Shown: positions 51,795-59,740 of the stretch, in pieces
Numbering within the stretch: position 1 is the first letter of the stretch
Layout of the letters: every line of letters starts with the position of its first letter
Assembly (NCBI GenBank): GCA_017547755.1
Contig: JAFYOX010000064.1
Location: forward strand, 1-62,587
Source of the DNA: Clostridia bacterium
GTDB lineage: Bacteria; Bacillota; Clostridia; Oscillospirales; CAG-272
DNA: 62,587 nucleotides
Reading direction: 5' to 3'
The notes under the pieces: generated by a model
Databases searched by the model: none
The model's input: the letters and a program-made list of their open reading frames with translations, nothing else
Told to the model about the DNA's origin: nothing
Position numbers and translations under genes: made by a program

Positions 51795-53306
51795 TTAGTC
51801 TTCAAAACCGTAGAGAGGATAAAGTTTCTTTTCAAGGCTCTTGTTCAGAGACTTTTCGATCTTCTTGTATTCGGAGGCAATGTTGGGATTGTTGTCCTGG
51901 ATCTGACCGCGGAGCATATACGGAATCATGACAAAGAGGCTGTTGCCGAACTGGAACGCAAAGTCGAACTTACGTCCTGCCATGATCAGGTCGACCATGT
52001 CCGCCGTCTGACGGTCGGTGGAGTACTTGCCCTTGAGTGCCTGGTCGTAATATGCGGGGTAAACGGTCTTGTAGGATTCCGCGCAGAGCGCTTCAAAGAT
52101 CATGGAAACGAATTCGAGGCTGTTGTAGGAAGGCGTGGGCATGCCGAATACGGTGAACTTGTCGTCCGCGTTGGTATAGTATTCCGCCTGTTCTTCGTCC
52201 CACTTCGGGTAAGGAAGCATGGTGTATTCGTCTTCCATGTCTCTTAGTTCGATGTAAGCCGCCTGGAAGCGCATCGGCGCAAAGACGAGCTGACCGCCTG
52301 CGAAGTAATCTTCTTCATCGTACTGATTTGCGAGGCTGATGAATCCGGGAAAATTGAAGTGGAAGGAGAAGAGCTTTTCCAGCATGGAAACGGTCTTTTC
52401 GCTCATGAAGGTAACGTCCAGCCTGCCGGTTTCGTTGATCGTGGTGATCTGTCCGCCGAACGCGGTGAACCATACGTCTGCAGGGTTCCATACGGAGTAG
52501 CCGAAGCCGTACAGGTCGGAGGTATCGGACTTGCCGTTCCCGTTGGTATCCTGATACATTTCGCCGATCATGGAAATGAACTGGTCAATGGTCCACTTTC
52601 CTTCCAGAACGAGGTTATACAGGTCTTCTCTCATATGACCGTACTGGTCAAGGAGATCGAGATTAGCGAAGATGGTATGGGTAAAGGTCATGGACGTATA
52701 GGAAAGGTCGGAGCAGATCGCGTACAGACGGTTGTTGATCGTTGCGCCGTCGTTCGCCAGCTTGTTGTGCCACGGCTTGTCCAGATCCTGATACGGTGCT
52801 TCCATCCAGTTCAGAAGAGCTTCCGCGGAGATCGGCACGTTCGCCTGATAATCATAGAACGCGACGAGGTGGTAGTCGTCGGTACCGGCGTGCGCCAGAG
52901 TCTTGGGCATATTCCACGGGGTCGAGTCGGAACTTACGGACATCTTCACTTCGAAGCGTTCTTCGATCCTGATGTTGCGGTTGTAAACGGCGTCGTTGCA
53001 GGCGTCACCGGTAAGTTCTTCCGCGATGATTTCACCTTCATAGTCCGCCCATGTCGCATCGGAGGTATAAACACGGAAATCCGCGCCGTCCCAGGTCATT
53101 TCCGGCAGATCGTCGGAGATCCGCTGGCGCAGTTCCAGATCGCTCAGTTCTTCTTCCACAGCTTCTTCGGCGGCAGGTTCTGCGCTGACTGCGGCGGAAG
53201 AGGTGGTTTCGTCGATATTTGCTTCGGTGTTGGATTCGCTGCAGGCCGTAAAGGAGGTGCTTAACAGCAGAGCAGCAAGAAGTGCGCTCAGAATTTTCTT
53301 GGACAT
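51795..53306 (-). CDS. Extracellular solute-binding lipoprotein (ABC sugar type)
   Basis: Binding lipoprotein of an ABC importer for oligosaccharides. Lipobox MSKKILSALLAALLLSTSFTAC with lipidated Cys22, then a Ser/Thr/Glu linker to about 70. The ligand fold includes GDACNDAVYNRNIRIEERFEVKMSV (about 115), DTNGNGKSDTSDLYGF near 255 (calcium-loop-like) and a C-terminal FDFAFQFGNSLFVMIPYMLRG. 503 aa. No permease or ATPase gene lies in this window, so it works with components encoded elsewhere. It is paralogous to the protein at 54560 and in one operon with the GH2 gene. Confidence 0.87.
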   Translation of the reverse strand: MSKKILSALLAALLLSTSFTACSESNTEANIDETTSSAAVSAEPAAEEAVEEELSDLELRQRISDDLPEMTWDGADFRVYTSDATWADYEGEIIAEELTGDACNDAVYNRNIRIEERFEVKMSVSSDSTPWNMPKTLAHAGTDDYHLVAFYDYQANVPISAEALLNWMEAPYQDLDKPWHNKLANDGATINNRLYAICSDLSYTSMTFTHTIFANLDLLDQYGHMREDLYNLVLEGKWTIDQFISMIGEMYQDTNGNGKSDTSDLYGFGYSVWNPADVWFTAFGGQITTINETGRLDVTFMSEKTVSMLEKLFSFHFNFPGFISLANQYDEEDYFAGGQLVFAPMRFQAAYIELRDMEDEYTMLPYPKWDEEQAEYYTNADDKFTVFGMPTPSYNSLEFVSMIFEALCAESYKTVYPAYYDQALKGKYSTDRQTADMVDLIMAGRKFDFAFQFGNSLFVMIPYMLRGQIQDNNPNIASEYKKIEKSLNKSLEKKLYPLYGFED

Positions 53307-53383
53307 TTTGTTTCCCCTGTTTTCTGATAAAGTCTGGTTGGATCCTGTCAAATTTATAAACATAATTTAAATATGCGAGGATA

Positions 53384-53412
53384 ATTATATCGGAAAACAA
53401 GCCGTTTGTCAA
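53384..53412 (-). promoter_or_regulatory. Promoter of solute-binding protein gene
   Basis: Minus-strand TTGACA (53407-53412), 17-nt spacer and TATAAT (53384-53389). The divergent esterase promoter starts 35 nt away. Confidence 0.8.
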
Positions 53413-53446
53413 CCGCTCCGTTCTTTTCAAAACACACTCATTTTCC

Positions 53447-53475
53447 TTGAAAATCCATATTTTTTATGCTATAAT
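53447..53475 (+). promoter_or_regulatory. Promoter of esterase and second binding-protein genes
   Basis: TTGAAA (53447-53452), 17-nt spacer and TATAAT (53470-53475), 41 nt before the ATG at 53517. Confidence 0.8.
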
Positions 53476-53516
53476 GAACAAAAAGATTCCCGATTTTTCA
53501 ATACGGAGGTATTCTC

Positions 53517-54527
53517 ATGAACACTCAGCCTTTGCAGCATCATATCGCCCTGGGCCGCAGCGTACGTCCGTCCATGCGTTACGACGGCGTATCCGACTTT
53601 GCGGCATGGCAGGACGCCTGCGAAAAGACCCTGCGCGATCTGCTCGGAATGGACGAATTTGCCGAATGCGAACCGATCTTTGAAATCACGGAAGACGGCG
53701 AACTGAACGGAAACCGGCATATTCACTTCACGCTCCAGACCGAAGAAGGATATTTCACGCACTGTGACCTGCTCCTGCCGAAGAACCAGAGCATCCCGCT
53801 TCCGCTCTGTGTCTGCCTGCAGGGACATTCGAAGGGGTCCCACATCTCGCTCGGTCTTCCGCTCTATCCCGGTGACGAAGAAACCATCAAGGGCGGCGAC
53901 CGTGACTTCGCCGTACGCGCGGTCAAAGAAGGCTACGCGGCGCTCGCGATCGAACAGCGTGCCTTCGGCAAATGCGGCGGTACGGCAAACGGTCCGGCGT
54001 GCGAACGTCCGGCAATGACGGCATTCATGCTCGGCCGCACGCTCATCGGCGAACGCATCTGGGACATCAGCCGGGTACTTGACGCAGTACTCGATTATTT
54101 CGGCGACCTTGTGACGACCGACGGCTCCGTACTCACGGGCAACTCCGGCGGCGGTACGGCGACATACTATGCGGCGTGCCTTGAACACCGTTTCGACGGA
54201 TACATGCCGTCCTGCGCGGTCTGCACCTATCAGGATTCCATCATCAATCTGCACCACTGCTCCTGCAACTACGTCCCGCGGATCGCAAAATTCTTCGACA
54301 TGGGCGACCTCGCGGCGCTGATCGCGCCGAAGAAGCTGGTCGTTGTCTGCGGCAAGGATGACCCGATCTTCCCTCTCGCCGGTGTGGAAGAAACTTTCGG
54401 AATCATCAAAAATCTGTACGAAGCGGCAGGCGTTCCGGACAACTGCGCGATGGTCGTCGGCGACGGCGGACACCGTTTCTATGCGGATGCCAGCTGGAAA
54501 GCCATGAAGGAACTTCTTGCAAAATAA
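53517..54527 (+). CDS. Alpha/beta hydrolase, putative carbohydrate esterase
   Basis: Cytoplasmic serine esterase, likely removing acyl groups from sugars. LPLCVCLQGHSKGSHISLGLPLYPGDEETIKGGDRDFAVRAVKEGYAALAIEQRAFG (about 95-155) is the oxyanion region; nucleophile elbow VLTGNSGGGTATYYAA near residue 204 (GNSGG); acid VVCGKDDPIFP near 283; His VVGDGGHRFYADA near 320. The pattern resembles acetyl-xylan-esterase-like hydrolases. 336 aa, AGGTATTCTC spacing before the ATG. It sits between two paralogous binding-protein genes and is co-directional with the second. Confidence 0.85.
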   Translation: MNTQPLQHHIALGRSVRPSMRYDGVSDFAAWQDACEKTLRDLLGMDEFAECEPIFEITEDGELNGNRHIHFTLQTEEGYFTHCDLLLPKNQSIPLPLCVCLQGHSKGSHISLGLPLYPGDEETIKGGDRDFAVRAVKEGYAALAIEQRAFGKCGGTANGPACERPAMTAFMLGRTLIGERIWDISRVLDAVLDYFGDLVTTDGSVLTGNSGGGTATYYAACLEHRFDGYMPSCAVCTYQDSIINLHHCSCNYVPRIAKFFDMGDLAALIAPKKLVVVCGKDDPIFPLAGVEETFGIIKNLYEAAGVPDNCAMVVGDGGHRFYADASWKAMKELLAK

Positions 54528-54559
54528 CATAAACACTCTTCCACCGAAAGGAGACCGAC

Positions 54560-56038
54560 ATGAAAAAATCCGGAAAACTCATTACCCTTCTTCTGCTTTG
54601 CTCCATGCTGTCCGGAACCTTCCTTACCGCGTGCAGCGAAACCACCTCCGGTGAATCCGCCCCCGTCGGCAGCGAAGCGTCTGCGGAATCCCCGGAAGCC
54701 GTCCCGGAAGAAGAGGAGATCAATCCGCTCAACGAACTTCCGGTCAATGACTACGGCGGAGCGACCTATCACATTCTCGGCGATACCAACTCGAACTGGT
54801 GGATCATCTCCCTGAACAGCGAAGAGATCACCGGGGAAATCATCAACGACACCGTCTACGAACGGAATCAGTTCGTGGAAGAACGCTATAACGTAAATGT
54901 CACGTCGCAGGAAACCACGTCCGCCGTTCAGGAAATCCAGAGAGCGGTGCAGGCGAACAGCGACGACTATTCCGTCGTCTGGGAACGGATCAACAACCTG
55001 ATCCCGGCGGCGCAGGCAGGTCATCTGAAGAATCTGAACACCATCTCCGCGTTCGATCTGGATGCGCAGTGGTGGGATGTGGACTCGGTCAAGGCACTGG
55101 CGATCAACGACAAGCTTTTCTTCGCGTGCAACGACATCAACGTTCACACGATGGAAGGGTGCAGCGCCATGTACTTCTCCAAACTTCTGATCAGCAACAA
55201 CCAGCTTGAAAATCCCTATGATCTCGTTCGGGAACAGCGCTGGACGCTGGATAAAATGGGCGAAATGATGCAGACCGTCTCCTCCGACACCAACGGCAGC
55301 GGTCAGCGCGACGAAGGGGATACCTACGGTCTCGTCACCGGCATCGGTCAGTACCTGTCCCTTGTCAACGGCGGCGGCGTACAGCTCGTTATTCTCGAAA
55401 ACGGCGAGGAAGGGGACAATTTCATCCTCAATATCGCCTCCGAACCGGTCATTCAGGTCACGGAAAAGGTCAGCAGCCTGCTGAACGACAAGAACCTGAC
55501 CGTCATCGTCAACGATGACAACTGGGGATACAATGCCTTCTACACAGACAAGAGCCTGTTCTACATCATGCAGCTCGGCTCCGTCATCGGCATCCGCGAC
55601 AACATGGAAAACGACTTCGGTATCCTTCCCTTCCCGATGTGGTCGGAAGATCAGGGATACTACACCACCTCCATGGAAGCGACCGCGCAGGCAATGTGCA
55701 TTCCGCTCAGTGCTGCCGACACGGACATGGTCGGTACGGTCACGGAAGCCATGGCGGTCTACTCCGATCTGTATCTGATCGACGCATACTACGACACCAC
55801 GCTCAAGGGAAAGATCGCGCGTGACCAGGATACCACGGAAATGCTCGACATCCTGACCGGCAACCGTACCTTTGACTACTCCACCTGCTACGGTTCGTGG
55901 AACGTCTACACCAACTATCTGGCAAGCGTTCAGACCAGCGGCGCGGAAAACCTTGCTTCACTGTATTCCAAGAATGCCAAGTCGTTCGAAAAGATCGTGC
56001 AGAGAGTCATCGAAGCCTATCAGAATATTCCGGACTGA
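54560..56038 (+). CDS. Extracellular solute-binding lipoprotein, paralogue
   Basis: Second oligosaccharide-binding lipoprotein. Lipobox MKKSGKLITLLLLCSMLSGTFLTAC with Cys25, acidic linker to about 55, then EEITGEIINDTVYERNQFVEERYNVNV (about 93-120) aligning with the protein at 51795, DTNGSGQRDEGDTYGL near 245 in the same place as its calcium-like loop, and FDYSTCYGSWNVYTNYL near 435. 492 aa. It follows the esterase gene by 32 nt (AAAGGAG before the ATG). No membrane components are nearby. Confidence 0.87.
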   Translation: MKKSGKLITLLLLCSMLSGTFLTACSETTSGESAPVGSEASAESPEAVPEEEEINPLNELPVNDYGGATYHILGDTNSNWWIISLNSEEITGEIINDTVYERNQFVEERYNVNVTSQETTSAVQEIQRAVQANSDDYSVVWERINNLIPAAQAGHLKNLNTISAFDLDAQWWDVDSVKALAINDKLFFACNDINVHTMEGCSAMYFSKLLISNNQLENPYDLVREQRWTLDKMGEMMQTVSSDTNGSGQRDEGDTYGLVTGIGQYLSLVNGGGVQLVILENGEEGDNFILNIASEPVIQVTEKVSSLLNDKNLTVIVNDDNWGYNAFYTDKSLFYIMQLGSVIGIRDNMENDFGILPFPMWSEDQGYYTTSMEATAQAMCIPLSAADTDMVGTVTEAMAVYSDLYLIDAYYDTTLKGKIARDQDTTEMLDILTGNRTFDYSTCYGSWNVYTNYLASVQTSGAENLASLYSKNAKSFEKIVQRVIEAYQNIPD

Positions 56039-56057
56039 TCCTCCAGAGATCCGCTTT

Positions 56058-56132
56058 CCCGCGGAACTTTCCCAAAAAAGTTCCGCGGGATTTTTTCCGG
56101 AAAATTCATTTTCCGTCTTTCCAAAAACTTTT
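56058..56132 (-). repeat. Palindromic repeat, inverted copy; probable terminator
   Basis: Core CCCGCGGAACTTT...AAAGTTCCGCGGG (56058-56089) is followed by ATTTTTTCC and a reversed tail (TTTCCAAAAACTTTTAT) to 56132. It would terminate the binding-protein gene. Confidence 0.75.
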
Positions 56133-56185
56133 ATCTGTGATATAATGAATATTATTTAAAAATCCACCGAACAGGAGTATATAAA

Positions 56186-56455
56186 ATGAAAGCTGTTATC
56201 ACCGTTATCGGTCACGATACCGTCGGTATTCTCGCAAAAGTCAGCACCCGCTGCGCCGAATACAACGCAAACATCATCGAAGTTACCCAGTCCGTCATGG
56301 AAGACCTCTTCGCCATGGTCATGCTCGTGGACATCACGAAGATCTCCTGCGAATTCACCGATCTTCAGAGCGCGCTCATGGATCTCGGCGAACAGATCGG
56401 CATGAAGATCCACGTCATGCACGAAGACATCTTCAACTCCATGCACCACATCTGA
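56186..56455 (+). CDS. ACT-domain protein (UPF0237 type)
   Basis: Single ACT domain of 89 aa: [50 protein letters not shown], with the Gly after the first strand that usually contacts an amino acid ligand. Related to GcvR-type regulators. It lies 13 nt before the DUF711 gene; this pair is conserved in Clostridia and suggests a shared, still unknown amino-acid-linked role. CAGGAG is 11 nt before the ATG; a TATAAT is at 56141-56146. Confidence 0.92.
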   Translation: MKAVITVIGHDTVGILAKVSTRCAEYNANIIEVTQSVMEDLFAMVMLVDITKISCEFTDLQSALMDLGEQIGMKIHVMHEDIFNSMHHI

Positions 56456-56468
56456 GCGGAGGACTGTC

Positions 56469-57827
56469 ATGCTGAACACCAAAGATATTCTCGAAACCGT
56501 CCACATGATCGACGCGGAGAACCTTGACATCCGTACGATCACGATGGGCATTTCCCTGCTCGACTGCGCGGACAGCGACATTGACATCTCCTGCCGCAAG
56601 GTTTACGACAAGGTCTGCCGTCTTGCGGAACGTCTCGTTCCCGTCGGCTGTGAGATCGAAAAGACCTACGGGATCCCGATCATCAACAAGCGGATCTCCG
56701 TTACCCCGATCGCGCTTCTGACGGCGGTTTCCGGCGGCAATCCGGTAAAATACGCACAGACGCTCGAAAAGATCAGCCAGACGGTGGGCGTAAACTTCAT
56801 CGGCGGCTACTCCGCGCTCGTTCACAAGGGCTTCTCCGCCGGCGACCGCGAACTGATCGAATCCATCCCGGAAGCGCTCGCCTGCACGTCCCATGTCTGC
56901 TCGTCCGTAAACATCGGCTCCACGAAGGCCGGCATCAACATGGACGCGGTCGGCATGATGGGCAAGGTCGTCCGCCGTGCAGCGGAACTGACGAAGGATG
57001 ACAACTGCATCGGCGCGGCAAAGCTGGTCGTATTCTGCAACGCACCGGAAGACAACCCGTTCATGGCGGGTGCGTTCCACGGCATCGGCGAACCGGACTG
57101 CGAAATCAACGTCGGCGTATCCGGCCCTGGCGTTGTGCGTCACGCACTGCAGAAGTGTCCGGACGGCGACCTGACGGAAGTTGCGGACATCATCAAGAAG
57201 ACGGCATTCAAGATCACCCGTATGGGTCAGCTCGTCGGCACGGCGGCATCGGAAAAGCTCGGCGTACCGTTCGGCATCGTCGACCTGTCTCTCGCTCCGA
57301 CCCCGGCGGTCGGCGACTCGGTCGCACACATTCTCGAAGAAATGGGTCTGGAAATCTGCGGCACGCACGGTACCACGGCGGCGCTCGCACTCCTGAACGA
57401 CGCGGTCAAGAAGGGCGGCGTCATGGCGTCCTCGCACGTCGGCGGTCTCTCCGGCGCGTTCATTCCGGTATCGGAAGACGCAGGCATGATCGCGGCGGCA
57501 CGTTCCAAAGATCTTTCCATCGAAAAGCTCGAAGCAATGACCGCGGTCTGCTCCGTCGGTCTTGACATGATCATCATCCCGGGCGACACCCCGGCGTCCA
57601 CCATCTCCGCCATCATCGCGGACGAAGCGGCCATCGGCATGGTCAACAGCAAGACCACCGCCGTCCGCGTCATCCCCGCAATCGGCAAGCAGCCGGGCGA
57701 AGAACTCGAATTCGGCGGACTCCTCGGCAGCGGTCCCATCATGAAGCTCCACAACGACCGCTCCTCCGAAAAATTCATCTCCCGCGGCGGACGTATCCCT
57801 GCTCCGATGCAGGCACTGAAGAATTAA
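56469..57827 (+). CDS. DUF711 / PFL family protein (UPF0210)
   Basis: Conserved 452-aa enzyme-like protein related in fold to pyruvate formate-lyase/glycyl radical proteins but without the radical Gly domain. Typical stretches are [23 protein letters not shown] near the start, [17 protein letters not shown] near 115, [16 protein letters not shown] near 213, [27 protein letters not shown] near 265-295 and [13 protein letters not shown] at the end. Function unknown. GGAGGA precedes the ATG; co-transcribed with the ACT gene. Confidence 0.93.
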   Translation: MLNTKDILETVHMIDAENLDIRTITMGISLLDCADSDIDISCRKVYDKVCRLAERLVPVGCEIEKTYGIPIINKRISVTPIALLTAVSGGNPVKYAQTLEKISQTVGVNFIGGYSALVHKGFSAGDRELIESIPEALACTSHVCSSVNIGSTKAGINMDAVGMMGKVVRRAAELTKDDNCIGAAKLVVFCNAPEDNPFMAGAFHGIGEPDCEINVGVSGPGVVRHALQKCPDGDLTEVADIIKKTAFKITRMGQLVGTAASEKLGVPFGIVDLSLAPTPAVGDSVAHILEEMGLEICGTHGTTAALALLNDAVKKGGVMASSHVGGLSGAFIPVSEDAGMIAAARSKDLSIEKLEAMTAVCSVGLDMIIIPGDTPASTISAIIADEAAIGMVNSKTTAVRVIPAIGKQPGEELEFGGLLGSGPIMKLHNDRSSEKFISRGGRIPAPMQALKN

Positions 57828-57834
57828 TGTTTTT

Positions 57835-57888
57835 GCGGGAAACCTTTTTTGAAAAAAAGGTTTCCCGCACCCTTCCCAAAAACTTTCC
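57835..57888 (-). repeat. Intergenic palindromic repeat, inverted copy (left end of a pair)
   Basis: A near-perfect palindrome (57835-57868, GCGGGAAACC and GGTTTCCCGC arms) is followed by the reversed tail. It pairs with the forward copy at 57947-58009. The interior carries a 12-bp hairpin (57899-57910 with 57928-57939) and the motif TCTGCACAAACTTTGTC. Confidence 0.85.
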
Positions 57889-57946
57889 GGCAACAAGAAA
57901 AGACAAAGTTGGGTGCAAATCTGCACAAACTTTGTCTTTCTTTTTT

Positions 57947-58009
57947 GTATAAAAGTTTTTGAAGATGGGGTTCGGGGAAGGAACTTTTTTCAAAAAGTTC
58001 CTTCCCCGA
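57947..58009 (+). repeat. Intergenic palindromic repeat, forward copy (right end of a pair)
   Basis: Matches 155-217 at 62 of 63 positions, including a 36-nt core (57973-58008). It abuts the 3' end of the sulfotransferase gene, as the other abuts the GH92 gene. Confidence 0.9.
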
Positions 58010-58019
58010 TAAACTTCAC

Positions 58020-58739
58020 TTATTCAAATTCGTAACCCTGTTCCTTCATGTCGCCTTCGAAGAAGTCGTACATGTGGATGCCGGTATCGGTCTTGTAGCG
58101 GCCGACGGAATCGGGACGCATTTCGATCTTTGCCATGGGGATGCCGAGGTAATCGGAGATACGCGCGAGGGTATTGTCCTGATCGAAGACCATATCTTCG
58201 AAGCGGACGTAGAGCGCGTTCTTCGGTGCGGGCGTTGCGCGGACGATCTCGCGCTGGTAGTACCAGCTGAGTGCGCGGTTGCGGCGGACGTCGTCGGTCT
58301 TTTCGTACTGGATGCCGAAGGTATTGAGGTCGTCGGTGACATGGCCGCCGAGGATGCAGTCGCGCGGGTCACGTACCCAGAAGATGTACTTGATGTCGGG
58401 GAACATACGGACGATCCAGGGATAAATGAGGGTGGTTTCGGGAATCTTCCAGCCCTTGTTTTCTGCGGGAGAATTCAGAACGCTGTGGAGGTATTCTTCG
58501 ATCAGGGTGGTGAATTCGGTCGGGATGGGACAGGTCTGGACCTGACTGAAATCCCACTTGTTATTGCCTTCGTACTTCACGTACTTTGCGAAGACGCGGC
58601 ACGCGTCATACATTTTTTCCGGAGGAATGAGGTCGCCGGAACCGTTGAGCGGTTCACCCATATACACACCGCTTGCGGTAAGGGTATGGGACATGGAACG
58701 GGTACCGGAGTGTCCTCTGCCGATAACGGTAATAAGCAT
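58020..58739 (-). CDS. Sulfotransferase family protein
   Basis: PAPS-dependent sulfotransferase-like protein; the acceptor is unknown. The 5'-phosphosulfate loop is VIGRGHSGTRSMSHTLTASGVYMG (residues 4-27), and the 3'-phosphate site YIFWVRDPRDCILGG near 120. The last 60 residues, with VRFEDMVFDQDNTLARISDYLGIPM, are typical of the family. 239 aa, cytoplasmic. It stands alone, with a promoter at 58778-58806. In a gut anaerobe, sulfation of a surface glycan or lipid is plausible; no PAPS genes are nearby. Confidence 0.87.
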   Translation of the reverse strand: MLITVIGRGHSGTRSMSHTLTASGVYMGEPLNGSGDLIPPEKMYDACRVFAKYVKYEGNNKWDFSQVQTCPIPTEFTTLIEEYLHSVLNSPAENKGWKIPETTLIYPWIVRMFPDIKYIFWVRDPRDCILGGHVTDDLNTFGIQYEKTDDVRRNRALSWYYQREIVRATPAPKNALYVRFEDMVFDQDNTLARISDYLGIPMAKIEMRPDSVGRYKTDTGIHMYDFFEGDMKEQGYEFE

Positions 58740-58777
58740 TGCTGTAATCTGCCTTTCGATGATTTTTGGTTATCTTT

Positions 58778-58806
58778 AGTTTATCACACTCGCCATAGGA
58801 TGTCAA
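58778..58806 (-). promoter_or_regulatory. Promoter of sulfotransferase gene
   Basis: Minus-strand TTGACA (58801-58806), 17-nt spacer and TAAACT (58778-58783). Otherwise 58807-58980 shows nothing recognisable. Confidence 0.5.
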
Positions 58807-58983
58807 TGGGAGAATTTTATCGGGGACTCAATTTTTTGAGAACGGCAGTATCCGCTCCGGACGTCCTGTAAAATAGCACCAAAAGCATCCCGCTTTCCCG
58901 AAAGTTTCCGCTTCTTTTTTGTTCAACCCTACAAAGTTGAAAAAAATCCCCAAGTTGCCTGTCAAAACCCGTTCGACGTATGG

Positions 58984-58989
58984 TATAAT
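58984..58989 (+). promoter_or_regulatory. Extended -10 promoter of 141-aa protein gene
   Basis: TGG-TATAAT, an extended -10 element; the -35 box is unclear. It lies 43 nt before ATG 59032. Confidence 0.5.
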
Positions 58990-59031
58990 ATAAAGCAGTG
59001 CAATTCAATACATATAATGGAGGCTATTACT

Positions 59032-59457
59032 ATGGCTATGAAAATGAGAGTTATGTACTCTTCCAAGAAGGGTAAGGTTGTAACCTACGCTGAAGCAATC
59101 GGACAGGCATGCGGCTGTCTCGTAAACGATATTCCCCCGGCATATCCGGCTGACAAGGAACGTCTCGTTCTCATCGTTGTCACCATGAACGGCGAACCCA
59201 ACGACGCTGTAAGACGTTTCTGCAGCGAACTTTATCCGAACCGTGCTCAGAACGTTGCCCTCATCATTGACGGTCCCGAAAAGAGCGCAGGCGAAGCTAC
59301 CCTCCGCAACATCCTCAAGCAGGCCGGCACCAACGTTCTCGAAGAAGCGTACTATCTCAAGAAGTGCGGCATCTTCGGCAAGAAGATCACCCTCGAAGAA
59401 CGTCAGGCAATCGTTGACTGGGCCCGCAAGATGCAGACCGTCGTTGCTGACGCGTAA
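59032..59457 (+). CDS. Hypothetical protein, 141 aa, possibly flavodoxin-like fold
   Basis: No family recognised. The N-terminal MKMRVMYSSKKGKVVTYAEAIGQACG and the following alternating strands and helices (RLVLIVVTMNG, NVALIIDGP, GTNVLEEAYYLKKCGIFGKK) resemble a small flavodoxin-like alpha/beta fold, but the phosphate loop S/T-x-T-G-x-T is not conserved, so flavin binding is doubtful. ATGGAGG at 59017 is best read as the ribosome binding site for ATG 59032. Codons such as AAG, GTT and GCT suggest strong expression. Monocistronic, ended by a repeat-like terminator. Confidence 0.7.
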   Translation: MAMKMRVMYSSKKGKVVTYAEAIGQACGCLVNDIPPAYPADKERLVLIVVTMNGEPNDAVRRFCSELYPNRAQNVALIIDGPEKSAGEATLRNILKQAGTNVLEEAYYLKKCGIFGKKITLEERQAIVDWARKMQTVVADA

Positions 59458-59474
59458 GTTTATACAGATTTTCA

Positions 59475-59512
59475 AGGGGAACCTTTTCCGTGAAAAGGTT
59501 CCTCTCGTTTTT
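59475..59512 (+). terminator. Terminator, repeat-core-like
   Basis: AGGGGAACCTTTTC and GAAAAGGTTCCTCT arms (59475-59505), then CGTTTTTTCC. Same style as the dispersed repeat cores. Confidence 0.75.
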
Positions 59513-59576
59513 TCCGCAAGTCTCTGAAAAGGGAGTGCGGAAGAACCTGATTTCCAGGGAAATTTTTTCCACGCAC

Positions 59577-59605
59577 TTGCAAAATCCCGATCCATGTGCT
59601 ATAAT
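59577..59605 (+). promoter_or_regulatory. Promoter of tRNA-Glu
   Basis: TTGCAA (59577-59582), 17-nt spacer and TATAAT (59600-59605), 13 nt before the mature tRNA. Confidence 0.8.
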
Positions 59606-59618
59606 ATTCCCGTAGGAA

Positions 59619-59690
59619 GGTCCGTTGGTCAAGCGGCTAAGACGACGCCCTCTCACGGCGTAAACAGGAGTTCGATTCTCCTACGGATCA
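59619..59690 (+). tRNA. tRNA-Glu (anticodon CTC)
   Basis: A 72-nt cloverleaf: acceptor GGTCCGT pairs with ACGGATC (one G-T), discriminator A, D-loop with TGGTCAAGCGGCTAAGACG, anticodon stem CGCC/GGCG with loop CTCTCAC (anticodon CTC), and T-stem AGGAG-TTCGATT-CTCCT. CCA is not encoded. It reads GAG; a second tRNA-Glu for GAA is expected elsewhere. Confidence 0.95.
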
Positions 59691-59692
59691 GT

Positions 59693-59725
59693 ACACCATC
59701 TGCTGAAGCAGGTGGTGTTTGTTTT
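59693..59725 (+). terminator. Terminator of tRNA-Glu
   Basis: ACACCA-CTGC (59693-59703) pairs with GCAG-TGGTGT (59708-59718) across TGAA, then TTGTTTTT. The kinase gene ATG is 15 nt later, so some read-through is likely. Confidence 0.85.
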
Positions 59726-59740
59726 TACACGGAGGTTGTC

